From an uncultured Bacilli bacterium (lineage in GTDB: Bacteria; Bacillota_I; Bacilli_A; RF39; UBA660): a DNA stretch of 64,000 nucleotides. Positions 34,170 through 42,572 of the stretch are shown here, piece by piece. The first letter of the stretch is position 1, and each line of letters starts with the position of its first letter. The stretch is taken from NCBI GenBank assembly GCA_934100165.1, contig CAKOPN010000001.1, positions 62,001 to 126,000 on the forward strand, read 5' to 3'. The notes beneath the pieces were generated by a model. The model saw nothing but the letters and a program-made list of their open reading frames with translations. It ran no database searches and was not told the origin of the DNA. A program made the position numbers and the translations under genes.

Positions 34170-35427
34170 CTTTCTTAATTATAAATGATACTCCTTTTTT
34201 TGAGTTTTCAATAGAAATATCATAATTTAATAGGTTAAGTGTTTTTTTTACTATTGATAGTCCAAGCCCAAACTGACCTTTAATTCCTTTTTTAAATGGA
34301 TTAAATATGTCGTTTACAAGATTTTCATCTATAGCTGGTCCATCATTAAATAAAGTGAGTTTATTATTTTTGACAGTTATCTTAATTTCTTTTTTCGCAT
34401 ATCTAATAAAATTGTTTAGGATATTATCTATAATAGTTTCCCAAAGTTCAAATGTTCCATTAAATTTACTATCGTCTATAGATGTACGTATTGTTACATC
34501 TTTTCTTTGATATTTAAATTTTTCTACTGAAGCATTTATAACTTCACTAATATCGATAAGGCTTTTTTTGTCAACGTTTCTATCTTTTAAGTAATCGAGT
34601 TTATTAAGGTAAAGAAGAGAGTATACTTTCTTTTCTAGTTTCTCTGTTTGTTCTTTTATTACTTTGAGTGCATCTTTTTCGTCTTCTACGCCATCTTCCA
34701 CCGCTTCAACATAACTTTTAATAACTGTGAGAGGAGTCTTAAAGTCGTGAGATATATTTTGATACATGTTGTTTTTATATTCTTCTTGCATTTTTAAATT
34801 CATGCGCATATCTTCTATTGAAAGGGCCAAAGATTTAATTTCATCATCCGTTCTAAAATTTATTTTATGATCGAAATTATCATTATCGATATTGTCTATT
34901 TTTGCTTTCAATTTTTCTATTTTTTTAACTACTATACTACTCCAAACGAATACTATTAGTGCAATTAGTAAAAAGGCTAAAAGAAAAAGTGAAATAACAG
35001 ATACCATGAAACTTCCTCTAATTTTGTTGAAATAACTTTTATTTGCAATGGCAACTTTTATAACATCATCGTGCCTAGAAAGATAGTAATAATAAGGTTT
35101 TTCATCATAATCAAATGTACCGTATTCTTTATCCAACATGGACAGTACTTCTTTTTTGTCTATATTAACAATTTTTTCATAGTTACGACTAGCATAAACG
35201 GTATCATTTTCTATATATAAGTACGCTATTTCATTACTTATATTACGTCCTTCAAGGTCACTACTAATCATGTCTAAAGGATTCTTCAAAGCATTATAAA
35301 TTGTAGATTCATACATGGGTGTTAAAAGATTTGGTAAAATAAATCCAACTGTTACAAGTACAATGTCAAATATTATAACGAGTATTAAAATAAGTTGGCG
35401 GCCTAAGCGGTTTTCTATATATTTCAT
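34156..35427 (-). CDS. Sensor histidine kinase
   Basis: A 423-residue membrane kinase. Helices at about 11-35 and 138-162 flank an extracellular domain of roughly 100 residues, then a HAMP linker (about 163-215). The dimerisation domain has QNISHDFKTPLTV (phospho-acceptor His227) and the ATPase domain has DNILNNFIRYAKK (N box), LFNDGPAIDENL (G1) and GQFGLGLSIVKK (G2). The sensed signal is unknown. The start overlaps the response regulator stop (TTATGAAA), so the pair is translated together. Confidence 0.93.
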   Translation of the reverse strand: MKYIENRLGRQLILILVIIFDIVLVTVGFILPNLLTPMYESTIYNALKNPLDMISSDLEGRNISNEIAYLYIENDTVYASRNYEKIVNIDKKEVLSMLDKEYGTFDYDEKPYYYYLSRHDDVIKVAIANKSYFNKIRGSFMVSVISLFLLAFLLIALIVFVWSSIVVKKIEKLKAKIDNIDNDNFDHKINFRTDDEIKSLALSIEDMRMNLKMQEEYKNNMYQNISHDFKTPLTVIKSYVEAVEDGVEDEKDALKVIKEQTEKLEKKVYSLLYLNKLDYLKDRNVDKKSLIDISEVINASVEKFKYQRKDVTIRTSIDDSKFNGTFELWETIIDNILNNFIRYAKKEIKITVKNNKLTLFNDGPAIDENLVNDIFNPFKKGIKGQFGLGLSIVKKTLNLLNYDISIENSKKGVSFIIKKGTRN

Positions 35428-36083
35428 AATAATCTATAACCATAACCGTATACTGTAGATACGTTTAAGTTTTTCATTTTCTTTCTTAATCTTCTAACTA
35501 GGTCATCTACTGCTCTATCGCTTCCAAAGTAATCATCGCCCCAAATATTTTTAAGTATTTCATCTCTAGAAAAAGTTTTATTTTTATTTGTAAGGAATAA
35601 AAGTAATAGATCAAACTCAAGTGTGGTTAATTTGATTTCTTCTTTTTCATCCTTTACAATTCTTTTATTTAAATCAATTATATAGTTTTCATACGTCAAT
35701 TCCTGCTTAGTTTTATCACTATAGACTCTTTCGATAAGTTTGTTAACACGTAATATTAACTCCTTAGTAGAATATGGTTTTGCAAGATAATCATCACTTC
35801 CCATTTCAAGTCCAATTATTTTATCTATGTCTTGATCTCTTGCAGATGTAAATATTACTGGAACATTCTTATCGTTTGCTCTTATTTCCTTAATAATATC
35901 ATAGCCAGTGATATCGTCACTTAGCATAATATCAAGTATCCAAAGATTTGCTTTCTTACCAATATAATTAAGGGCATCTTTTCCTTTGGTAAACTGTATA
36001 ACTGTATATCCTTCTTTTTCAAGGTACGTTTTAATTAAATTTGAAAGACTTTCTTCATCTTCCACCAAACAAATGGTATACAT
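35424..36083 (-). CDS. OmpR-family response regulator
   Basis: A 219-residue two-domain regulator. The receiver has the acidic pocket (Glu8, Asp9), phospho-acceptor Asp51 in LWILDIML, and Lys102 in DDYLAKPYS. The C-terminal winged helix is of OmpR/PhoB type (LTTLEFDLLLLF, SDRAVDDLVRRLRKKM, VYGYGYRLL). It is the first gene of the operon with the kinase. The upstream region has a 10-bp-period direct repeat and two tiny ORFs that may control it. Its own site is AAGGGTGAT. Confidence 0.95.
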   Translation of the reverse strand: MYTICLVEDEESLSNLIKTYLEKEGYTVIQFTKGKDALNYIGKKANLWILDIMLSDDITGYDIIKEIRANDKNVPVIFTSARDQDIDKIIGLEMGSDDYLAKPYSTKELILRVNKLIERVYSDKTKQELTYENYIIDLNKRIVKDEKEEIKLTTLEFDLLLLFLTNKNKTFSRDEILKNIWGDDYFGSDRAVDDLVRRLRKKMKNLNVSTVYGYGYRLL

Positions 36084-36107
36084 ACTATCACCCTTCTTTT
36101 ATTATAT

Positions 36108-36193
36108 CATAAAACTATTATCACCTCCTTTTTTTATTCAAATATGTATATTACAAATAATTAGTATGGTTAATTTTTTCTAACAGTTGTCAT
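36108..36193 (-). CDS. Mini-ORFs in the leader of the two-component operon
   Basis: Between the promoter and the response regulator lie two very short ORFs with unusually strong ribosome sites. One is seven codons (MTTVRKN, 36170-36193) after AAGGAGATGATAG; the other is two codons (Met-Ile, 36108-36110 leftward) after AAAGGAGGTGATAATAG. These could be regulatory leader ORFs or chance; no terminator-antiterminator pair is obvious between them and the regulator. Confidence 0.3.
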
Positions 36194-36215
36194 CTATCAT
36201 CTCCTTTTCACATTC

Positions 36216-36270
36216 AGTATAAAATAAAATTGTAGTTAAAATATTTAAAATTTATGGGAAATTATGGGAA
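36216..36270 (-). promoter_or_regulatory. Promoter with direct repeat upstream of the response regulator
   Basis: On the minus strand a TATACT -10 (36216-36221) has no good -35 element. Instead, two copies of TTCCCATAA/T at 36251-36270, repeated with a 10-base period, lie about 42-61 bases before the expected start. OmpR-type regulators often bind such helical-period repeats, so autoregulation is plausible. Confidence 0.4.
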
Positions 36271-36272
36271 AA

Positions 36273-36300
36273 TAAAAACCATGCCTTTAGCATGGTAAAA
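36273..36300 (-). terminator. Terminator of the phosphotransferase gene
   Basis: On the minus strand ACCATGC pairs with GCATGGT across TAAAG, followed by TTTTATTTT. Confidence 0.85.
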
Positions 36301-36311
36301 AATATGCAATA

Positions 36312-37187
36312 TTACTTAAAGCAGTCAGAATCTATTAGTAACTTTTTAATTTTTTGTAAGTACCTTTCATCACGATAGTTCATTAAATAAAAGTGGCAAT
36401 AAGCATTGATCAAACACCAATAAAACTTTTTTCTATCAAAGTTTCCTATTTCTAAATAACCTTGTAAAAAGCTTTTGATATCATTAACATCATCCATAAA
36501 ATATTGTGTTGGTCTTTTAACACAACACCAAGCAATGTCTTGTTCTTTAAATCCTCTACCACTATATTCAAAATCTATAACACCATTTACTCTTCCATTT
36601 AACCATAAAACATTTGCATAATGAAAATCACCATGTATAAAAGTATCATAGTTAAAAACAGGTTTGTTTTCTTTTAAATAATCTATATAAGGTTTTATAA
36701 AATCATCAATATTTTTGTAATCAGAAGACTTAGGATAATCGTTTATAACACGCATCTTTGCAGTCTTAAAGTAAGAAGATGAAATATTATGTATAAGTGC
36801 AAGTTCTCTACCATATTTTTTTAAATATTCATTCTTTCCGCTAGTAACACGAAATATATCTGAAAGCCTCTCTCCATCTATTTTTTCAAGTACTAAATAT
36901 TTTCTCCCATTTATATTACCAAATTCATAAATATTTGGTATTTTATCGTAAAGCATCATAGAAGAAAGTTTTTGCAAGTTTTCAAACTCAATATCAAAAT
37001 TAGCCATCTTGCTTCTTTCATACTTAATAAAAGCATTTACCTTTCTATTATTAAATAAAATTTCACACTCAATCACATCATTTCCAGCCGGTGGATAACT
37101 AATAATTTTTAAGATTTTTATGTTTTTATATTTAATAGAAAAAGGATCAATTCCTAATTCTCGCCATTTTTCATAAACAATACTCAT
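36312..37187 (-). CDS. Aminoglycoside phosphotransferase/choline kinase-like protein
   Basis: A 291-residue APH-fold kinase. FIHGDFHYANVLW is the catalytic loop (Asp and Asn) and GVIDFEYSGRG the metal-binding strand; LVLEKIDGERLSD is the hinge. The family phosphorylates small molecules such as antibiotics, choline, ethanolamine or sugars. Without closer homology the substrate is open, and resistance should not be assumed. It starts at the ATG at 37185-37187 after GAGGTG, and is followed by its own terminator. Confidence 0.8.
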   Translation of the reverse strand: MSIVYEKWRELGIDPFSIKYKNIKILKIISYPPAGNDVIECEILFNNRKVNAFIKYERSKMANFDIEFENLQKLSSMMLYDKIPNIYEFGNINGRKYLVLEKIDGERLSDIFRVTSGKNEYLKKYGRELALIHNISSSYFKTAKMRVINDYPKSSDYKNIDDFIKPYIDYLKENKPVFNYDTFIHGDFHYANVLWLNGRVNGVIDFEYSGRGFKEQDIAWCCVKRPTQYFMDDVNDIKSFLQGYLEIGNFDRKKFYWCLINAYCHFYLMNYRDERYLQKIKKLLIDSDCFK

Positions 37188-37218
37188 TTCTATTTTCACC
37201 TCTACTTTTAATTAAATT

Positions 37219-37260
37219 AAAAAAATAGTAGATAAAACCTAGTCTTTTTTATCTACTAAT
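37219..37260 (-). terminator. Terminator of rnhB
   Basis: On the minus strand TAGTAGATAAAA pairs with TTTATCTACTA across a loop of about 10 bases, followed by seven T residues. Confidence 0.8.
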
Positions 37261-37892
37261 TCATTTATTCTATCCAAGTTGAAACAAACAGGTTTAAAAG
37301 TTTTTCTGTGTTCATTTATAATGCCATATTTTTCTATTGCTTCAACATGCATTTTTGTAGGATAGCCAGCATTTTTACTAAAGCCATACATCGGATACTT
37401 TAAATCAAGTTCATCCATCATTCTATCCCTTGTAACTTTGGCAATAACAGAAGCTGCACTAATGGTAATGCTCTTCAAATCACCTTTAATAATAGAAGTA
37501 GATGGAATATCAAGTTTTTCAAGGTGCATAGCATCAATCAAAACATGCTCTATTGGAACTATCTTTCTTGCGTTTTCTATTGCTTCATACATAGCAAGTT
37601 TAGTTGCTTCATAAATATTAACTTCATCAATTATCTTTTCACTTTTAACACCAATGCCAACTGCTAAAGCATCATTCATTATAATATCAAAAAATTTTTC
37701 TCTTTGCTTTTTTGTAAGTTTTTTAGAATCAGTAAGGCCAGGAAGATCATACCCTTTTGGAAGTACTACACAAGAAGTAACAACAGGGCCCACCAAAGGA
37801 CCCCTTCCTACTTCATCAACACCTGCTATATAAGTAATACCTTCTTCATTTAATTTATTTTCATATTCGTGATTATTTATCTCTGTTTTCAT
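37239..37892 (-). CDS. rnhB: Ribonuclease HII
   Basis: A 217-222-residue RNase HII that removes ribonucleotides from DNA. IAGVDEVGRGPLVGPVV holds the first catalytic Asp-Glu, then LTDSKKLTKKQRE, VLIDAMHL, and SITISAASVIAKVTRDR with later Asp residues. NAGYPTKMHVEAI is the C-terminal signature. Two start codons fit: the ATG at 37890-37892, one base past the previous stop (TAATATG), or the ATG at 37907 within the upstream gene. The first pattern recurs in pheST and yqfCD, so I prefer it. Confidence 0.95.
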   Translation of the reverse strand: MKTEINNHEYENKLNEEGITYIAGVDEVGRGPLVGPVVTSCVVLPKGYDLPGLTDSKKLTKKQREKFFDIIMNDALAVGIGVKSEKIIDEVNIYEATKLAMYEAIENARKIVPIEHVLIDAMHLEKLDIPSTSIIKGDLKSITISAASVIAKVTRDRMMDELDLKYPMYGFSKNAGYPTKMHVEAIEKYGIINEHRKTFKPVCFNLDRINELVDKKD

Positions 37893-37893
37893 A

Positions 37894-39033
37894 TTACTTA
37901 TTTTCATAACCTCTTATTGGCTTATCATACTCTACTAACTTAACTTTTGATTCATTTTCTCCACTTACATAAATTCTAATTACTGGATATTTAAACAAAT
38001 TGTAATTATATAAAGTTTGTTTTCTAGCTGACTCTACTCCTAATTTTAATACATCTTTCATATCAAGTTTGCTATAATTTAGAGTACTATCAAATCTTAA
38101 AAGTAATTTATCATCATCATTTAAATATGTAGTATAAAAAGTATTTGCAGTCTCATAATAATCAAGTTCTACTCTGATTTTATTTTCAAGAGAATCATCT
38201 TTTAAAATGCTAACATTATTATACTTAGATCCTGACTTAATATATACTTCTTCAGCATAATCAAGTTTAAATTCTAGCACTTTATTAACTAAACTAAAGT
38301 TTTCCGGAAGTCCACTATTGTATTCATATCCGCTTATCTCATACCCAAATAAGCAAATAGAAATAAGTAATGCACCAAGAACAAATCCCCAAGTCTTATT
38401 AGTAACTGCTGTTTCTCTATCAAAAAACTTATTTTGAATAGATCTGAATAATACATAACAAATAGCAAATATACTAAAAGTTATAAGTATAGGACTAACA
38501 ACATACACACCGGCTGCACACATATATACAAATATTATGATAAGTATAACCATAAATGTAGCAATTGCTCCTACTAAAGCTAAAAATGGAACTGACAAAT
38601 ACTTAAGAACATTGTACGCAATTCTAAAGAACTTTTCCTTACCATCTTTCATCTTGTTATCTCTTGAGTATAATCTTTTGTAATAGCTACTATTCATAAA
38701 AATCTTAAGATTCTTAAATAGTAAATAAAGCATAACCAATTCTTTACAGAATTCAACTGAAAATGCAAATATAGATGCAAGAATTGTTCTTAGTGATACA
38801 GCTAAAACATAAATGAGAGAAACGCCAAAGTCTCTAAGTGCATCAAACAAACAATCAATTATAGCTAAATACAAGAACAAAAATATCAATTTAAAAAGCC
38901 AAAAATAAACATTGTTTTTCTTATCATCAATCATTTTTTCAGTTCTTAACACCTTGTTAAGCCATAATGACAAACTATCAAGAACATCATCTGCTTTTGT
39001 AATTCTAATTGAATCTTTTTCTTTCTTCTTCAT
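37894..39033 (-). CDS. Multi-pass membrane protein of unknown function
   Basis: A 379-residue protein. After a charged N-terminal 45 residues there are about six membrane helices (roughly 47-70, 75-112, 145-172, 175-198 and 215-235). A soluble, strand-rich C-terminal domain of about 140 residues follows (LEFKLDYAEEVYIKSG, IRVELDYYETANTF, PVIRIYVSGENESKVKLVEY), probably outside the cell. I recognise no family with confidence; the C-terminal part loosely recalls DUF4097-like beta domains. It overlaps the start region of rnhB, so the two are coupled. Confidence 0.55.
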   Translation of the reverse strand: MKKKEKDSIRITKADDVLDSLSLWLNKVLRTEKMIDDKKNNVYFWLFKLIFLFLYLAIIDCLFDALRDFGVSLIYVLAVSLRTILASIFAFSVEFCKELVMLYLLFKNLKIFMNSSYYKRLYSRDNKMKDGKEKFFRIAYNVLKYLSVPFLALVGAIATFMVILIIIFVYMCAAGVYVVSPILITFSIFAICYVLFRSIQNKFFDRETAVTNKTWGFVLGALLISICLFGYEISGYEYNSGLPENFSLVNKVLEFKLDYAEEVYIKSGSKYNNVSILKDDSLENKIRVELDYYETANTFYTTYLNDDDKLLLRFDSTLNYSKLDMKDVLKLGVESARKQTLYNYNLFKYPVIRIYVSGENESKVKLVEYDKPIRGYENK

Positions 39034-39105
39034 TTCAACACCTTCCTTAGGTTAATTATATCATGTAAAATATTTAACATAAAGTATCACTTTCATTTTT
39101 TTTAC

Positions 39106-39172
39106 TACAAAAAAATAAAAAGGAATCAATCCTCTATGAGCCTGTACTCTCATATCTTTTGATTCCTTTTTT
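39106..39172 (-). terminator. Terminator of the ABC-2 exporter operon
   Basis: On the minus strand AAGGAATCA pairs with TGATTCCTT around a long loop with an inner ATGAG/CTCAT stem, followed by a TTTTTATTTTTTT tract. The final permease codons fall inside it. Confidence 0.65.
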
Positions 39173-39910
39173 AAATACCAATAAACTTGGTATGACGTAA
39201 AAAATTGTAAAAAGTGGTGCAAAGCAATATAAAAGATTATCAGTTTTACCAATCATATACAAAAGAGGATAATAATTTACAAGTCCATACGGAATTACAA
39301 ACGTAAAGAACAAAATAAATCCTTTTTTGAATATACCAATTGGGTACTGAGCCATATATTTTCCACCATCAGTGAAAAGGTTTCTTATTTCTAAACCTTG
39401 AACAGTAAAGAAACAATAAGAAGCTGCCAAAAGGAATATTGAAAAGAATACAAATACAGAACTTACTAGCATCAACATAAGGCACAAAACCTTATAAATA
39501 CTCCAATCTATATTTAAGTTAACCAAAGCGATAATTAAAATGACAAGTGACTGAAGTAGTCTCGAAATTTTAACTGGATCAAAATTTGAACACAATACTT
39601 GTAAAAGTATTCCCTTTGGTCTTAAAAGTAATCTATCAAATTCTCCTTTGATAATCAAATTATCAAACTTGTCAACTCCTCTTGCAAATGCTTCACAAAA
39701 GCTATAGCCAAAGTGAATCACAGAAAAGCAAAGTAAAACCTCATAAACTGTAAAGCCCTTAATGTTACCAAACTTGTTAAAAAGAGATAAGATAACAAAG
39801 TAATAGGAAAAGAAAATGAATATTTGAGAAATAAATGCCATGATAAACGATGCTCTATACTCCATAAGTGATTTCCAATAAAGCTTTAATGAATTAAAAT
39901 AAAGTTTCAT
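39134..39910 (-). CDS. ABC-2 type exporter permease, second subunit
   Basis: A 258-residue membrane protein with six helices. YRASFIMAFISQIFIFFSYYF opens it and KFDNLIIKGEFDRLLLRPKG is the cytoplasmic coupling loop typical of the DUF990/ABC-2 permeases (FD.li..G.fD..LlRP). It pairs with the upstream permease and ATPase. Start ATG at 39908 after AAGGAGG, two bases past the previous stop. The transported substrate is not known; lipids, drugs or peptides are all possible. Confidence 0.85.
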   Translation of the reverse strand: MKLYFNSLKLYWKSLMEYRASFIMAFISQIFIFFSYYFVILSLFNKFGNIKGFTVYEVLLCFSVIHFGYSFCEAFARGVDKFDNLIIKGEFDRLLLRPKGILLQVLCSNFDPVKISRLLQSLVILIIALVNLNIDWSIYKVLCLMLMLVSSVFVFFSIFLLAASYCFFTVQGLEIRNLFTDGGKYMAQYPIGIFKKGFILFFTFVIPYGLVNYYPLLYMIGKTDNLLYCFAPLFTIFYVIPSLLVFKKGIKRYESTGS

Positions 39911-39912
39911 TT

Positions 39913-40713
39913 TTAACCTCCTTGTACCACAACTCTTTTTAAGAGCCTCTTCGTACTTAAATAACCAATTGTTATAAGTATTACACACCATAAAAGTTGA
40001 ATTAAAATACCATACAATCCATCATGAAATGATATGTTTCCAGAATATATACGAAACGGAACATCACTAACATATTTAAACGGAAGGAAATCTGCTATTT
40101 TTTGAAGAAATCCCGGGAAGAATGGTATTGGCACAAATCCTCCAGAGAAAAGATCTGCTAAAGATCCAAAAATAGTAGTTATACCTTTTTCATCCATCGT
40201 TTTTAAAACAATGACATTAAAAAATGTTATAACAGATGCCATTAGGAATATTCCTACAAAAATGGATACCATAAACAATAAAAATGCTGGTAATGAACTA
40301 GGTGGTAATAATTTGTACGGATAAGGAAGAATTAAAAGTACTATTACAAATGGAATAGATTTAAGTGTTGCCATTGACAAACGCTGCCCCACAACCTTAA
40401 AAAGCCACATAAAGTAAACGTTTTTAGGTCGTGTAAGTTCGTATACTATTTCTCCTTTTTTAATCATATTTACTATCTCATTATCCTTATATTCAAGAGA
40501 AAGTAATGAATAAAAGCATTGGTTAAGCCACAAGTATGTAACAGTCTCTGCAATAGTCATTGGTGCTGTTACATTAGAGTCATAAAATGCTAAATAAACC
40601 ATAATAATTACAATTCCAAAGAAAAACTGAGTCAGGATTCCTGCAATTGCAGCAAATCTATATTGAAGTCCAGATATAAATCTAAGCTTAAAATATGATA
40701 AATAAAATCTCAT
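39913..40713 (-). CDS. ABC-2 type exporter permease, first subunit
   Basis: A 266-residue, six-helix permease. The loop NEIVNMIKKGEIVYELTRPKN corresponds to the same coupling motif as in its neighbour (I..GeivyeLtRP), and TTIFGSLADLFSGGFVPIPFFP is the conserved ABC-2 region. Such permease pairs with one ATPase (YadGH-like or DrrAB-like, DUF990 group) usually export hydrophobic compounds. It overlaps the ATPase stop by four bases. Confidence 0.85.
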   Translation of the reverse strand: MRFYLSYFKLRFISGLQYRFAAIAGILTQFFFGIVIIMVYLAFYDSNVTAPMTIAETVTYLWLNQCFYSLLSLEYKDNEIVNMIKKGEIVYELTRPKNVYFMWLFKVVGQRLSMATLKSIPFVIVLLILPYPYKLLPPSSLPAFLLFMVSIFVGIFLMASVITFFNVIVLKTMDEKGITTIFGSLADLFSGGFVPIPFFPGFLQKIADFLPFKYVSDVPFRIYSGNISFHDGLYGILIQLLWCVILITIGYLSTKRLLKRVVVQGG

Positions 40714-41690
40714 ATTTCATATTCCTCATACAAAGTTGCAATTATATCTTCTAAAGACTCATTATCTACTTCAATATCTTTTATAGAGGCTTTTCTAGTA
40801 ATATCATTTATAAATGATGATATATCTGCCTTTTCTGAATCAATTACGAATTTGTAACCATTTTCAGTTTTCTTCTTTGAAATAATGCATTTGCTTCTAA
40901 GATCAAGTTTATCATTTGTAACTACATTTATGTATTTTTTTCTATCATAGTTATTCTTTAGTTTTACAAGTGATCCATCATAGAGCTTTTGGCCTTTTCC
41001 TATCAAGATAATCCTTTTTGCTAAGCTTTCAATGTCTGCCATATCATGAGTAGTAAGAATTACTGTAACATTTTTCTCTTTGTTAATTTTTTTAATGAAG
41101 TCTCTAACTATTTTTTTCGATACAGCATCAAGTCCAATTGTAGGTTCATCAAGAAACAAGATATCAGGTTCATGTAATAGTGACGCAACTATTTCACACC
41201 TCATTCGTTGACCAAGGCTAAGGCCTCTAACAGGAACATTTATAATATCTTCGATTCCAAGCATACTAACAAGTTCATTACGAACCTTTCTGTATCTCTC
41301 ATCATCGATATCGTAAACATCCTTGAGTAAATCAAAAGTATCACTAGCAGGAATATCCCACCAAAGTTGACTCTTTTGGCCAAACACAACGCCAATATTC
41401 TTAACATATTCTTTTCTATCAATCCAAGGTGTAATTTTGCCTATTTTACATTTCCCTGAGTCTGGAACAAGTATACCACTAAGTATCTTAATAGTAGTAC
41501 TTTTACCAGCACCATTTGGGCCAATGTAACCGACTATTTCACCTTTTTCAATAGAAAAAGAAATATCTTTGATAGCATTAACATAGCGATATTCACGCTT
41601 AAAAAAAGACTTTATAGAATTCTTAAAGCCACTTTCCTTTTTTGCTACCTTAAAAGTTTTGCTTATGTTTTCTACTTCGATGAATGACAT
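40710..41690 (-). CDS. ABC transporter ATP-binding protein
   Basis: A 326-residue ATPase for the two permeases that follow. Walker A is GYIGPNGAGKSTTIK, the Q loop lies in GVVFGQKSQLWWD, the signature is LSLGQRMRCEIV (a divergent LSGGQ), and Walker B is ILFLDEPTIGLD, with TTHDMAD as H loop. The long N-terminal insert (KKESGFKNSIKSFFKREYR) is typical of the DUF990-linked group. It is first in its operon, behind a strong promoter with a palindrome at the start site. Confidence 0.93.
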   Translation of the reverse strand: MSFIEVENISKTFKVAKKESGFKNSIKSFFKREYRYVNAIKDISFSIEKGEIVGYIGPNGAGKSTTIKILSGILVPDSGKCKIGKITPWIDRKEYVKNIGVVFGQKSQLWWDIPASDTFDLLKDVYDIDDERYRKVRNELVSMLGIEDIINVPVRGLSLGQRMRCEIVASLLHEPDILFLDEPTIGLDAVSKKIVRDFIKKINKEKNVTVILTTHDMADIESLAKRIILIGKGQKLYDGSLVKLKNNYDRKKYINVVTNDKLDLRSKCIISKKKTENGYKFVIDSEKADISSFINDITRKASIKDIEVDNESLEDIIATLYEEYEI

Positions 41691-41729
41691 TTTTTCACAC
41701 TCCTTTCACAACGCAAAAAAGCCACATAT

Positions 41730-41777
41730 TACTATGTAGTACCATAATAAAATATTAGCTTATTTGCAAAACGTCAA
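41730..41777 (-). promoter_or_regulatory. Promoter and candidate operator of the ABC-2 exporter operon
   Basis: On the minus strand TTGACG (41772-41777), 17 bases, TATTTT (41749-41754). The palindrome TACTACATAGTA (41730-41741) sits at the expected start site, where a bound repressor would block transcription. GntR/YtrA- or PadR-type regulators of ABC exporters often use such sites; no regulator gene is adjacent. Confidence 0.55.
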
Positions 41778-41823
41778 ATTAAATATAGCATACTAATAAA
41801 AAGTAAGCAATATATTTTTTAAA

Positions 41824-42306
41824 CTATTTTGTGAATTTTTTTGCGTCTTCCTTAATTTCTTTGTCCATATCATTAAAAGTTCTGGCACAAGCATATACTG
41901 ATGCTGCAGTTGCTACTGATGAAACGACAACACCAGGAACGCTGTTTAATGCTCCACTTAGTGTAACACCAGCCAAAGAAACCATTGTTGCAGATAAATA
42001 TTTAAAGAAATCAACTTTTGCATCTATTAAAGAATTTTCTATGTTTTTATTAAGCGCATCTGTTTTTATAACCTTGTGTACAGAATCATAGCTATAAAGA
42101 TTTCTAACAAGTTCTTCATCTTCTACAGGATAGAATCCATCTTTCTCTACTTTCATCCATTCACCATGAATATCTATATTATCATCAATCATTCTTGCTC
42201 TATGGCAATACTCATCTCCAGCATAATAAACATGATTAGTAATAATATAGTCACCATCACTAAATTTAACTGTGTCTCCCACTTTTAAAGTATCATTATT
42301 TTTCAT
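41824..42306 (-). CDS. Small membrane protein with N-terminal beta domain, unknown
   Basis: A 160-residue protein. The first half (about 1-70) is a small strand-rich domain (VGDTVKFSDGDYIITNHVYYAG), followed by a charged stretch and two weak membrane helices at about 103-142 (Ala/Val/Gly-rich). It follows the 84-residue gene without a gap and lies downstream of rbgA, probably in the same operon. I do not recognise a family. Confidence 0.45.
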   Translation of the reverse strand: MKNNDTLKVGDTVKFSDGDYIITNHVYYAGDEYCHRARMIDDNIDIHGEWMKVEKDGFYPVEDEELVRNLYSYDSVHKVIKTDALNKNIENSLIDAKVDFFKYLSATMVSLAGVTLSGALNSVPGVVVSSVATAASVYACARTFNDMDKEIKEDAKKFTK

Positions 42307-42561
42307 TTACAAAACTCCCTTCATTTTTTCAAAAAACATCATTGTAATTTCTTGAAGTAAATTTAAATCAGTTACATCACTAAAGATTAAATTTTCTGTG
42401 CTATCACTATTTGCAGTAGAAAACTTTATTTTTTCCTTCAAAACTGTATTTTCATCTTCACTAATTCCTACCAGCATATAATAATAAACATTGTCCTTAA
42501 CAACAGAATCATACACGATATACTTTTCACCATTATCAAATGTAATTATTTTATTAAGCAT
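42307..42561 (-). CDS. Small acidic protein, DUF1292-like
   Basis: An 84-residue soluble protein. The pattern of GEKYIVYDSVVKDNVYYYMLV followed by an acidic strand and a final helix resembles the small DUF1292-type proteins common in Firmicutes, whose function is unknown. Resemblance is weak. The start is the ATG at 42559-42561 after GTGGAG. It is located 11 bases after rbgA and abuts the next gene. Confidence 0.45.
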   Translation of the reverse strand: MLNKIITFDNGEKYIVYDSVVKDNVYYYMLVGISEDENTVLKEKIKFSTANSDSTENLIFSDVTDLNLLQEITMMFFEKMKGVL

Positions 42562-42572
42562 ATAATACTCCA

